From: Kineosporia succinea
Lineage (GTDB): Bacteria; Actinomycetota; Actinomycetes; Actinomycetales; Kineosporiaceae
Direction: 5' to 3'
NCBI RefSeq assembly: GCF_030811555.1
Contig: NZ_JAUSQZ010000001.1
Location: 5,143,241 to 5,207,240, forward strand
DNA length: 64,000 bases
Shown: positions 1-7,523 of the stretch, one piece after another
Position numbering within the stretch: the first letter of the stretch is position 1
Layout of the letters: each line of letters opens with the position of its first letter
Made by a program: the position numbers and the translations under genes
Notes under the pieces: generated by a model
The model's database searches: none
Told to the model about the DNA's origin: nothing
The model's input: the letters and a program-made list of their open reading frames with translations, nothing else

Positions 1-2065
1 GCCGCTCGGTGAGCTCCCGGCGGGCGGTGATGTCCTCGACCATGATGATCAGGTAGGGCGCCCGGCCGTCGGCGGGCCGCACCGCGGCGGTGGACATGCG
101 CCCCCACAGCTCGGCCTCGTTCAGGCACCGGAACCGGCGGTCGCCCTGCACCGACTCGATCTCGCCGGCGGCCAGCCGGCCCAGGTTGTGCACGGCCCGG
201 CTGGCGTCGGGCTCCTCGAGCAGGTCGATGTAACTGGTGCCCAGCAGGTCCTCCTCGCTGCGGCCCGCGAACGCGCACATCGCCGCGTTCACCCGCAGGA
301 TCGTCGCCGGGGCGGCCGGGTCCATGGTGGTGATGACCATGGCCAGCGGAGCGCCGTCGAAGGCCAGGCGGAACCGGTCCTCGCTCTCGGCCAGCTCGGC
401 CCGGGTGGTCAGCACCTCGCTCACGTCGGTGAGCACCACGATGAACTCCTCGACGCCGTCCGGTGAGGTGTACGGCGTCAGGTTCAGCTGCGCGGGGAAG
501 CGGGAGCCGTCCTTGCGCACGCAGACGGTCTGCACGGTGGCGGGTTCCTCGCCCATCACCGTGGTCAGGGCCGCGAACGGATCGCTGAGCCCGGTGTGAC
601 GCATCGCCTCCTGCAGGGCCTCGGGCGTCTCGAACGCCGAGGGGTCGAGCCGGCCCACCACCTCCTCAGCCCGATATCCGAGCAGGCGCTCCGCCGCCGC
701 GTTGAAGCGGGTGATGGCACCGGTCTCCCGGGAGCTGACCACGATGCCGGTCTCGGTCAGCGCGTCCAGGATCGTGCTCAGCTCGCTCGTGGCCCGCGCC
801 CGTTCCAGCTCCCCGGCCCGCAGCTCGGTGATGTCGTGCACGGTCGAGTGCAGTCGCACCACCTGACCGGTCGCGTCCGTCTCGGCCTCCGTGCGGCCCA
901 GCACCAGGCGCACCGAGCCGTCGGGCCGCACCAGCCGGTACTCCCGCTGCGGTTCGGGGGCGCCGGTGCGGGTCAACTGCACGACGGCGTCGGCGAGCTC
1001 GGCCCGGTCGTCGGGGTGGATGGCCTCGAGGTAGCGCTCCGCCGACGCCGTCACCCGCGCCGGGTCCAGGCCGAGGCAGCGGTAGAGCCCGAGCGTCCAG
1101 GTGACCTCCCCGGTGCGCACGTTCATCACGGCCGAGCCGGTGCCGGTGATCTCCTCGGCCTTCACCAGGGCCCAGGACCGGTCCTCGCTGAGGCGCAGCG
1201 CGTGCGCCCGGGCCCGGGCGGCCAGCACGGTGAAGAGCACCAGCAGGCTGAGCGAGATCAGCACGATCTGGATCGCGTAGGTGCGCGAGGCGCCGTCCAG
1301 GTTCCCGAACGGCCCCCGCCCGTGCAGGGTTCCGACGGTGGCGGTCAGGCCGAGCAGCTGCAGCGACACCATCGAGCGCAACGGCCCGAGCCGCAGCCCG
1401 CCCCACAGCAGGGGCAACGCGCAGACCACCGAGGCCACGAGCCGCTGGCCGGTCGCGAAGACCAGCGCCGAGGCCAGGGCCACGGTGGCGAACTGGGCCA
1501 GCCACTCCAGGTTGGCGCGGGTGTCGCGCAGGGTGGCCCGCACCTGTTCCCGGGTCGAGACCAGGAACAGCGGCGACACCAGCAGCAGGCCGAGGGCGTG
1601 CGTGCGGACGTAGCCGGACCACAGGGACCCGAACGGGCCGTCGGCCCAGACCGCCTGCGCGGCGGCGAAAATCGTCGAACCGAGGACGACGCTGCCGCCC
1701 ACGCACACAGCGAACCGGAACGCGTGGCCGGGGGAGTCGAGGCGGACCCCGGCCGGGAAGGCCCGGCGCAACAGCAGACCCATGGCCAGCATCTCGCCCA
1801 CCCCGGCGACGGCGATGCCGCCCGCGACCGGGGCGGAGTAGCCGGAGGTGAGGCCGGCGAGCAGGCCCGCGGCGAGGAACCCGGCCAGCGTGGGTGGCCA
1901 CGACCGGGGTGACGAGCGCACCAGCACGACCGGCCCGACGCCGGCCATCGGCCACCAGACCGACGTGTGCAGCGTGGTGTCCCGCAACAGATGGAGGCCG
2001 AGCTCGGTGAGTGCCACCGCCATCGTGAAACAGGCGGCGAACCGCAGCATCCCGGACCGGTTCAC
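1..2065 (-). CDS. MASE1-PAS sensor protein, probable diguanylate cyclase (C-terminus beyond left edge)
   Basis: The gene starts with GTG at 2065 and stays open for 688 codons to the left edge, so only the N-terminal part is present. The first 300 or so residues are hydrophobic and match the MASE1-like membrane sensor of the next gene (shared segments such as SVWWP, LRRAFP, LGLLLVSPLFLVS). PAS repeats follow, and the visible end (PYLIIMVEDITAR) is the linker that in the paralogue lies directly before the GGDEF domain. A GGDEF domain outside the window is therefore an inference. The start overlaps the stop of the upstream paralogue in a GTGA, so the two are probably translationally coupled and arose by tandem duplication. 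Confidence 0.85.
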   Translation of the reverse strand, partial: MNRSGMLRFAACFTMAVALTELGLHLLRDTTLHTSVWWPMAGVGPVVLVRSSPRSWPPTLAGFLAAGLLAGLTSGYSAPVAGGIAVAGVGEMLAMGLLLRRAFPAGVRLDSPGHAFRFAVCVGGSVVLGSTIFAAAQAVWADGPFGSLWSGYVRTHALGLLLVSPLFLVSTREQVRATLRDTRANLEWLAQFATVALASALVFATGQRLVASVVCALPLLWGGLRLGPLRSMVSLQLLGLTATVGTLHGRGPFGNLDGASRTYAIQIVLISLSLLVLFTVLAARARAHALRLSEDRSWALVKAEEITGTGSAVMNVRTGEVTWTLGLYRCLGLDPARVTASAERYLEAIHPDDRAELADAVVQLTRTGAPEPQREYRLVRPDGSVRLVLGRTEAETDATGQVVRLHSTVHDITELRAGELERARATSELSTILDALTETGIVVSSRETGAITRFNAAAERLLGYRAEEVVGRLDPSAFETPEALQEAMRHTGLSDPFAALTTVMGEEPATVQTVCVRKDGSRFPAQLNLTPYTSPDGVEEFIVVLTDVSEVLTTRAELAESEDRFRLAFDGAPLAMVITTMDPAAPATILRVNAAMCAFAGRSEEDLLGTSYIDLLEEPDASRAVHNLGRLAAGEIESVQGDRRFRCLNEAELWGRMSTAAVRPADGRAPYLIIMVEDITARRELTER

Positions 2066-4683
2066 CGCCCGCTCACCTCGACCCGGCCGCGGCCCGCCCG
2101 CTTCGCCTCGTACATCGCCTCGTCGGCCGCGTTCAGCAGGTGCGGCACCGCGTCCGGGGTGTCCTGCGGGCCCGACAACGCGATCCCGATGCTGGCCCCG
2201 ATCCGGCACGACGAACCCTCGACCGTGAACGGCTCGGCCAGGGTGTGCACGATGCGCTCGCCGATGGCCCGGGCCGTCTCCAGGTAGCCGACCCGGGGCA
2301 GCAGCACCGCGAACTCGTCACCGCCGAGCCGGGCCACCACGTCACTGCCGCGCACGCAGCCCGCGATCCGCTCGGCCACCTGCACCAGCAGGTCGTCGCC
2401 GGCGGCGTGACCGAGCCGGTCGTTGACGGCCTTGAACCCGTCCAGGTCGACGTAGAGCACCGCCACCGTGCCCGGCGCACCCAGCGCGTCCCCGAGCCGC
2501 CGGTTCAGCACCTGGCGGTTGGGCAGACCGGTGAGCGGGTCGTGCGAGGCCTCGTGCCGCAGCCGCTCGGTGAGCTGCATGCGGGCCGTGATGTCCTCGA
2601 TCATCGTGATCAGGTAGGGCGGGCGGCCGTCGGCGGGGCGCACCACCGACGTCGACAGCAGGCCCCACAGCTCGCCGCCGTCACCGCGGTGGAAGGCCCG
2701 CTCCGTGGTGGTCGAGTCCCCGCCGGTGGCCAGCAGTTCCCGCAGGTCGGTCGCGGCCCGGGCGGCGTGCGCGGGCGTCATCAGGTCGGCCAGCCGACGC
2801 CCCAGCAGGTCCGGGCCGTTGCGGGCGGTGAACCGGCACAACGCCGGGTTGACCCGCATGATCCGGCCCGGGTCGCCGTCGTCCAGCGCCACGATCGCCA
2901 TCGCCATCGGGGCGAAGTCGAACGACAGCCGGAACCGGTCCTCGCTCTCCTTGAGGTCGGACTCGGCCCGCAGCACCCGGGTCAGGTCGACCACCGCCGA
3001 CACGTAGGTCTGCGGGGTCCCGTCCGGGGCCAGGACGGCGCTCAGGCTCACCCGCGCCGTGAACTCCGACCCGTCCTTGCGCACACAGGTCCAGCGGTGC
3101 GAGCCGGAGCCCTGCTGCAGCGCCGCGCCGATCGCGAACAACGGGTCCTGGATACCGGTCTCGGCCATCGACCGTTCCTGGTCGGCCCGGGAGTGGAAGA
3201 TCGTGGGCCGGTGCACACCGACCACCTCGTCGGCCCGCCAGCCCAGGATCGTCTCGGCGCCCCGGCTGAACGAGTCCACGAGCCCGGTCTGCGCGCTGAC
3301 GCCGAAGATGGCCACGTCCTCCACCGCGTCCAGCACCCCCTCCAGATGCTGGTGGGCCCGGTGCAGGGCGTTCTCGGCGTCGCGCATCGCGGTCACGTCG
3401 AGCACGGTCGAGCGCAGGCCCACGGCCCGCCCGGCGCTGTCCCGGTCGACCCGGTTGCGCACCATCACGATCCGCTCGCCGCCGTCCGGGCGCTGCAGCC
3501 GGAACTGCATGTTCGGCACGTCGGCGCCGTCCGGCACCTTCGACAGCGCGGAGACCACCACACCCCGGTCGTCCGGGTGGATGGTCCCGACGTAGGCCTC
3601 GGCGTTCGGCGGCATGTCCTCGCGGCTACGACCCAGGTGCTCGTAGAGCCCGTCGGTCCAGCGGATCTCGCCAGTCGTGAGATCCCAGGCCGACGAGCCC
3701 ATCCCGGCGATCCGCTCGGCCTCGACCAGGTCGGCGCTACCCGCCCGGGACAGCCGCAGCAGCCGGGTCTTCTCGTCGGCGGCGAGCACCACGAACAGCG
3801 TGCAGAGCGTCGCCGAGAGCAGCACCACCTGCACCGCCAGGGTCTGCGCGGCGGGCGGCTCCTGCACCACCGGCCCGATCCCGCGCAGCGTGCCGACCGT
3901 GGTGACCAGCGCCATCGCCAGCAGCGAGACCATCGCCCGCAACGGCCCCAGCCGCAGCCCGCCCCAGATCAGCGGCACCGCGCAGATGAACGTCGGCACC
4001 ACCCGCTGGTCGGTCAGGAACACCCCCGACGTCAGCAGCGTGAGCACCGTGAACTGGGCCGCCCACTCCAGGTTCAGCCGGTGCCGGCGCACCTCGGTGA
4101 GCAGGCTGCGGGCGCCCGGGGAGACCAGGAACAGCGGCGAGACCATCAGCAGACCCAGGAAGTGGCTGCGCACGAACCCGTTCCAGAGCTCGAACCCGCC
4201 CGCCTGGACCAGGGTGAACACGCTCGCCCCGGTCACCACGCCGCCCGCCCCGCCGAACGCGAAGCGCAGCGCCGCGACCGGGGAGTCGAGCAGCACCCCG
4301 CGCGGGAAGGAACGGCGCAGCAGGGCACTGATGACGACGACCTCGGACAGGGCGGCGCTCAGCACCCCGAGCGCGTTCGCCGGTTCGGCGTAGTAGGTGC
4401 TGAGGTTGGCCAGGAACTGCCCGGTGCCCATCCCGAGCAGCACCGGCGGCCAGGACGAGGGCCGCAGCCGGGCCAGCACCGCGACCGCGAAACCGGTGAG
4501 CGGCCACCAGACCGAGACGGGCAGGGCGGGGTCGCGCAGCAGGCGCAGGCCCAGCTCCGAGACCCCCAGGCCGAACGCGAAGGCGGCGACGACGAGCACG
4601 ACGGCCCGGGCGAACGGCGGTCCCGCGGTGCGCTCGTCGTCCCCGCCGTCCGGGCCGGGCGACGTCATCGGCAAAATCGGCAC
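2062..4683 (-). CDS. MASE1-PAS-PAS-PAS-GGDEF diguanylate cyclase
   Basis: This 873-residue membrane protein should make cyclic di-GMP from two GTP. Hydrophobic MASE1-type segments fill about residues 30-300; three PAS modules lie at about 320-430, 445-565 and 575-700; the GGDEF domain begins near 705 (DPLTGLPNR). The signature GGDEF is intact at 787-791, and an RxxD motif (R778, D781) sits five residues before it, which in this family is the inhibitory c-di-GMP site. No EAL or HD-GYP phosphodiesterase domain follows. The GTG start at 4683 is preceded by GGGGAG at a 5-nt spacing. It is first in a two-gene unit with the overlapping paralogue and divergent from the M20 peptidase. The ligand sensed is unknown. 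Confidence 0.93.
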   Translation of the reverse strand: MPILPMTSPGPDGGDDERTAGPPFARAVVLVVAAFAFGLGVSELGLRLLRDPALPVSVWWPLTGFAVAVLARLRPSSWPPVLLGMGTGQFLANLSTYYAEPANALGVLSAALSEVVVISALLRRSFPRGVLLDSPVAALRFAFGGAGGVVTGASVFTLVQAGGFELWNGFVRSHFLGLLMVSPLFLVSPGARSLLTEVRRHRLNLEWAAQFTVLTLLTSGVFLTDQRVVPTFICAVPLIWGGLRLGPLRAMVSLLAMALVTTVGTLRGIGPVVQEPPAAQTLAVQVVLLSATLCTLFVVLAADEKTRLLRLSRAGSADLVEAERIAGMGSSAWDLTTGEIRWTDGLYEHLGRSREDMPPNAEAYVGTIHPDDRGVVVSALSKVPDGADVPNMQFRLQRPDGGERIVMVRNRVDRDSAGRAVGLRSTVLDVTAMRDAENALHRAHQHLEGVLDAVEDVAIFGVSAQTGLVDSFSRGAETILGWRADEVVGVHRPTIFHSRADQERSMAETGIQDPLFAIGAALQQGSGSHRWTCVRKDGSEFTARVSLSAVLAPDGTPQTYVSAVVDLTRVLRAESDLKESEDRFRLSFDFAPMAMAIVALDDGDPGRIMRVNPALCRFTARNGPDLLGRRLADLMTPAHAARAATDLRELLATGGDSTTTERAFHRGDGGELWGLLSTSVVRPADGRPPYLITMIEDITARMQLTERLRHEASHDPLTGLPNRQVLNRRLGDALGAPGTVAVLYVDLDGFKAVNDRLGHAAGDDLLVQVAERIAGCVRGSDVVARLGGDEFAVLLPRVGYLETARAIGERIVHTLAEPFTVEGSSCRIGASIGIALSGPQDTPDAVPHLLNAADEAMYEAKRAGRGRVEVSGR

Positions 4684-4867
4684 ACTGACTCCCCGTCGTG
4701 CATCCCCTACGGAAAGGGATCGGACGTGGAGCCGGGCACTTGAACGGGTTCACCCCGGTGGCCCCGGGCGGTGAGGGCAGGCACCCGACTCCACCCGTCC
4801 TCGATGACAGTTCGAGAACTTTCGTGTGTACCGTGGCCGGACCACACGACTCGGGAGGTCCAACGTC

Positions 4868-6241
4868 ATGAGAAGGCCATCGGCACCCGTTCCCGCGGGC
4901 GCGGATCCGCAGCTCGCCGGGGACCACCCTCCGGCCGCCGAGGAGGTCGTGACGATCTGCCGGGACCTGCTGCGGATGGACACCAGCAACTACGGCGACA
5001 ACAGCGGCCCGGGCGAGCGCAAGGCCGCCGAGTACGTGGCCGGCCTGCTGGCCGAGGTGCAGCTCGAGCCGCAGGTGTTCGAGAGCGAGCCGGGCCGCAC
5101 CAGCGTGGTCGCCCGTTTCCCGGGGTCCGACCCGAGCCGTCCCGCTCTGCTGGTGCACGGTCACCTCGACGTGGTGCCCGCGCAGAAAGACGACTGGCGC
5201 ATCGACCCGTTCTCCGGCGAGATCGCCGACGACTGCCTCTGGGGCCGGGGCGCGGTCGACATGAAGGACATGGACGCGATGATCCTGGCGACGGTCCGCC
5301 AGATGCGCCGCGAGGGCCGCACGCCGCCGCGCGACATCGTGCTGGCGTTCATGGCCGACGAGGAGGCCGGCGGCGTCAAGGGCTCGAGCTGGCTCGTCGA
5401 CAACCACCCGGGTCTGTTCGAGGGCGTGGACGAGGCGGTCAGCGAGGTCGGCGGGTTCTCCGTGGAGCTCCAGGGCCGGCGCACCTACCTGCTGCAGAGC
5501 GCCGAGAAGGGCATCGCCTGGGTGCGCCTGACCGCGAAGGGCCGCGCCGGGCACGGTTCCCAGGTCAACGGCGACAACGCGGTGACCCACCTGGCCGAGG
5601 CGGTGGCCCGGATCGGCGCCTACCGGTGGCCGACGGTGATCCCGGCGACCGTGCGGGCGTTCTTCGAGGGGGTGCGTGAGCAGACCGGCATCGAGCTGCT
5701 CAACGGCGAGTCCGGTGAGAGCGTCGACGTCGAGCAGCTGCGGGAGCTGTTCGGCACCACCGCCCGCTGGCTCGAGGCGACCGTGCAGAACACCGCCAAC
5801 CCGACCGTGCTCGAGGCCGGGTACAAGCACAACGTCATCCCCGGCTCGGCGTCGGCGCTGATCGACTGCCGCTACCTTCCGGGCCAGAAGGACGAGCTGA
5901 TGCGCACCCTGGCCGAGCTGGCGGGGGAGCACGTCACGGTCGAGGTGCTGCACGGTGACGTCGCGCTGGAGGCCGGCTTCGAGGGCGGCCTGGTGTCGGC
6001 CATGCGCCAGTCGCTGCTGGAGCTCGACCCGGGCGCCGCGGTGCTGCCGTACTGCCTCTCGGGCGGCACCGACAACAAGGCGTTCAGCCGGCTGGGCATC
6101 CGGGGCTACGGCTTCGCGCCGCTCAAGCTGCCCGCCGACCTGGACTTCGCCGGGATGTTCCACAGCGTCGACGAGCGGGTGCCGCTGGAGTCGCTGCGTT
6201 TCGGCGTGAAGACGTTCGACCGGTTCCTGCAGCTGGTGTGA
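4868..6241 (+). CDS. M20 family zinc metallopeptidase/deacylase
   Basis: A 457-residue cytosolic hydrolase of the M20/ArgE/DapE family. Metal and catalytic motifs are complete: HGHLDVV (H99, D101), GRGAVDMKD with the bridging D131, the DEEAGG pair (E165, E166) and a C-terminal histidine (about H432, FHSVDERV). The dimerisation domain lies between about residues 215 and 330 (GRAGHGSQVN). Family members cleave dipeptides or N-acyl amino acids; the substrate cannot be read from the sequence. The start at 4868 is chosen because GGGAGG lies just upstream; an upstream in-frame ATG at 4826 lacks such a site. It ends at a strong shared terminator facing the DUF5703 gene. Confidence 0.92.
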   Translation: MRRPSAPVPAGADPQLAGDHPPAAEEVVTICRDLLRMDTSNYGDNSGPGERKAAEYVAGLLAEVQLEPQVFESEPGRTSVVARFPGSDPSRPALLVHGHLDVVPAQKDDWRIDPFSGEIADDCLWGRGAVDMKDMDAMILATVRQMRREGRTPPRDIVLAFMADEEAGGVKGSSWLVDNHPGLFEGVDEAVSEVGGFSVELQGRRTYLLQSAEKGIAWVRLTAKGRAGHGSQVNGDNAVTHLAEAVARIGAYRWPTVIPATVRAFFEGVREQTGIELLNGESGESVDVEQLRELFGTTARWLEATVQNTANPTVLEAGYKHNVIPGSASALIDCRYLPGQKDELMRTLAELAGEHVTVEVLHGDVALEAGFEGGLVSAMRQSLLELDPGAAVLPYCLSGGTDNKAFSRLGIRGYGFAPLKLPADLDFAGMFHSVDERVPLESLRFGVKTFDRFLQLV

Positions 6242-6244
6242 TCG

Positions 6245-6272
6245 GGGTGGGGCCCTCCCGAGGGCCCCACCC
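6245..6272. terminator. bidirectional hairpin terminator
   Basis: A perfect 12-bp GC-rich stem (GGGTGGGGCCCT and its complement) with a CCCG loop lies between the converging M20 peptidase and DUF5703 genes, so it can end transcripts from both sides. Confidence 0.75.
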
Positions 6273-6283
6273 GGTTAACAGTT

Positions 6284-6535
6284 CTAGAACGTCCGCTCGA
6301 CCCGCATGATCCGGCGCCGCAGCCAGACCCTCCGGGCACCACCGAACGAGATCTGCACCCGCGCCAGTTCCCAGCGGCCGTACTCGGCCTGCTCGGTCAG
6401 CTGCTGCCGGGCCTCTGACCTGCTGGTTCCTCGGGGCAGGGTGATGATCCGGTATTCGTAGTCGGCGGAGAACGGGGTCGCTTCGGCCTTGGTCGGCCGT
6501 ACCCTGGGGGCGAGATCACGCACGTTGTCGCTCAA
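6284..6535 (-). CDS. DUF5703 family protein
   Basis: An 83-residue soluble protein of unknown function. It matches the small actinobacterial DUF5703 family by the block YEYRIITLPRGTSRSEAR, then EYGRWELAR, then a basic RRVWLRRR end. No membrane segment, signal peptide or catalytic motif is visible. It is divergent from the acidic-tail protein gene (96 bp apart) and convergent with the M20 peptidase. The assignment rests on recognised sequence similarity, and no biochemical role is inferred. Confidence 0.8.
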   Translation of the reverse strand: MSDNVRDLAPRVRPTKAEATPFSADYEYRIITLPRGTSRSEARQQLTEQAEYGRWELARVQISFGGARRVWLRRRIMRVERTF

Positions 6536-6630
6536 GGCAGCTCTCTTCGTCGGTATTCCTTCGGGTCGGCTCGCAGTTCCCTGCCGGTGCCACGTCCCTC
6601 CATGTCATCACGAACCGATACGGTCATGCC

Positions 6631-6981
6631 ATGACGACGGAGCCCCGAGCTGCTCTTGACCGCCTGATTGCTGCTCTCGAGGCACATCTCGAAGCAGCGT
6701 CCGCGCGATCGGGCGAGGCCGACCCATCGGTGGTGGCGGCCTACCAGACCCTGGCCGACGCCTTCGAGTCCTACGACGAGTCGCTCTACGACGCGTTCGA
6801 CGAGGTGACTCCGTTCGTTCTCTACGACGACGCGGAGGACGCCCTCGCCGGTGAGGACGACGACGACCTCGACGACGACGACCTCGAGGACTTCGACGAC
6901 GAGGACGACGAGGACGACGACGAAGAAGAGGACGAGGCGGAAGAGGACGACGGCGCCCCGGAACCGGCCCGCCGCCCCTGA
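6631..6981 (+). CDS. small protein with helical N-terminus and poly-Asp/Glu tail
   Basis: This 116-residue protein has a helical N-terminal half (about 1-70, with RLIAALEAHLEAA and DAFESYDESLYDAFDEVTPF) and an almost wholly acidic tail at about 76-106. Similar actinobacterial proteins are sometimes labelled primosomal protein or DNA primase, but nothing here resembles a primase, so I do not use that name. Acidic tails of this kind often bind basic proteins or mimic nucleic acid; that is only a possibility. The purine-rich tail codons (GAC/GAG runs) form a simple-sequence tract that could slip. Confidence 0.75.
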   Translation: MTTEPRAALDRLIAALEAHLEAASARSGEADPSVVAAYQTLADAFESYDESLYDAFDEVTPFVLYDDAEDALAGEDDDDLDDDDLEDFDDEDDEDDDEEEDEAEEDDGAPEPARRP

Positions 6982-7523
6982 AGGCTCCCGTTCGCGGTGC
7001 CGGTCGGGCTCACGCCGGGCCGGCACTTCGTGCTGCCCGGATTCCGGGGCCGATGGCGGACGTCGCGGTGCCCGGGTGGTTCCCTCGCCTTTTCGGTGGG
7101 TCTTTTCGAGAGAACAAAAAACACAAGACTTCAATTACTAAACAGTAGTTCGTTGTGGTCACTTTTCAACGTGTGAATATTCGCCCGGGTTCCCGTTCTT
7201 CTGGCATCCGGGGGAATGAGCGGCCCTCCGGTCGCCCCCGGCAAAACTTTCTGGGTAATCTCTAAAACATTCCCCGGCAGCGTCTTTGGTGATCAATTCG
7301 ATCGGGCGGCCCGGTGTCCGGCGGCATTCGCGGACTTTCCGGATTGACCTTCGGGTGGATCGCCCGCACTCTGTTCACTGTCAGTCCCACCCGGCTTCTC
7401 TGGGTCATCACCGTTCCGACTACGTTGTCGTTCCGCTGAAGACCGCCGGCTGGACACCCGGGCACGGACGCCCGAACACCCATGCACCTCCCCGACGCCG
7501 CCGAACGACGCCAGGAGAGATCC
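6982..7523. other. intergenic stretch with a low-GC patch, upstream of the SulP-carbonic anhydrase gene
   Basis: No convincing gene lies in these 542 bases. About 7100-7190 is strikingly AT-rich for this genome and holds an A6 run and the palindrome GAATATTC (7175-7182). Arms CCGGGGG and CCCCCGG flank about 7208-7241 and could form a weak hairpin. The long leader before the 7524 start could hold the promoter or a small RNA; I recognise no riboswitch. Confidence 0.4.

Noticed and set aside
596-1912. 438-codon open frame on the plus strand opposite the partial sensor gene
   Set aside because: It is antisense to a MASE1-PAS gene; the protein is Gly/Arg/His-rich with no recognisable fold, as expected for the opposite strand of a GC-rich gene.
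2140-4743. 867-codon open frame opposite the diguanylate cyclase
   Set aside because: Low-complexity Arg/His/Gln composition and complete overlap with a gene whose domains are clear.
3737-6163. 808-codon minus-strand open frame spanning the M20 peptidase and the sensor N-terminus
   Set aside because: It crosses two real genes in non-coding frames and contains no domain.
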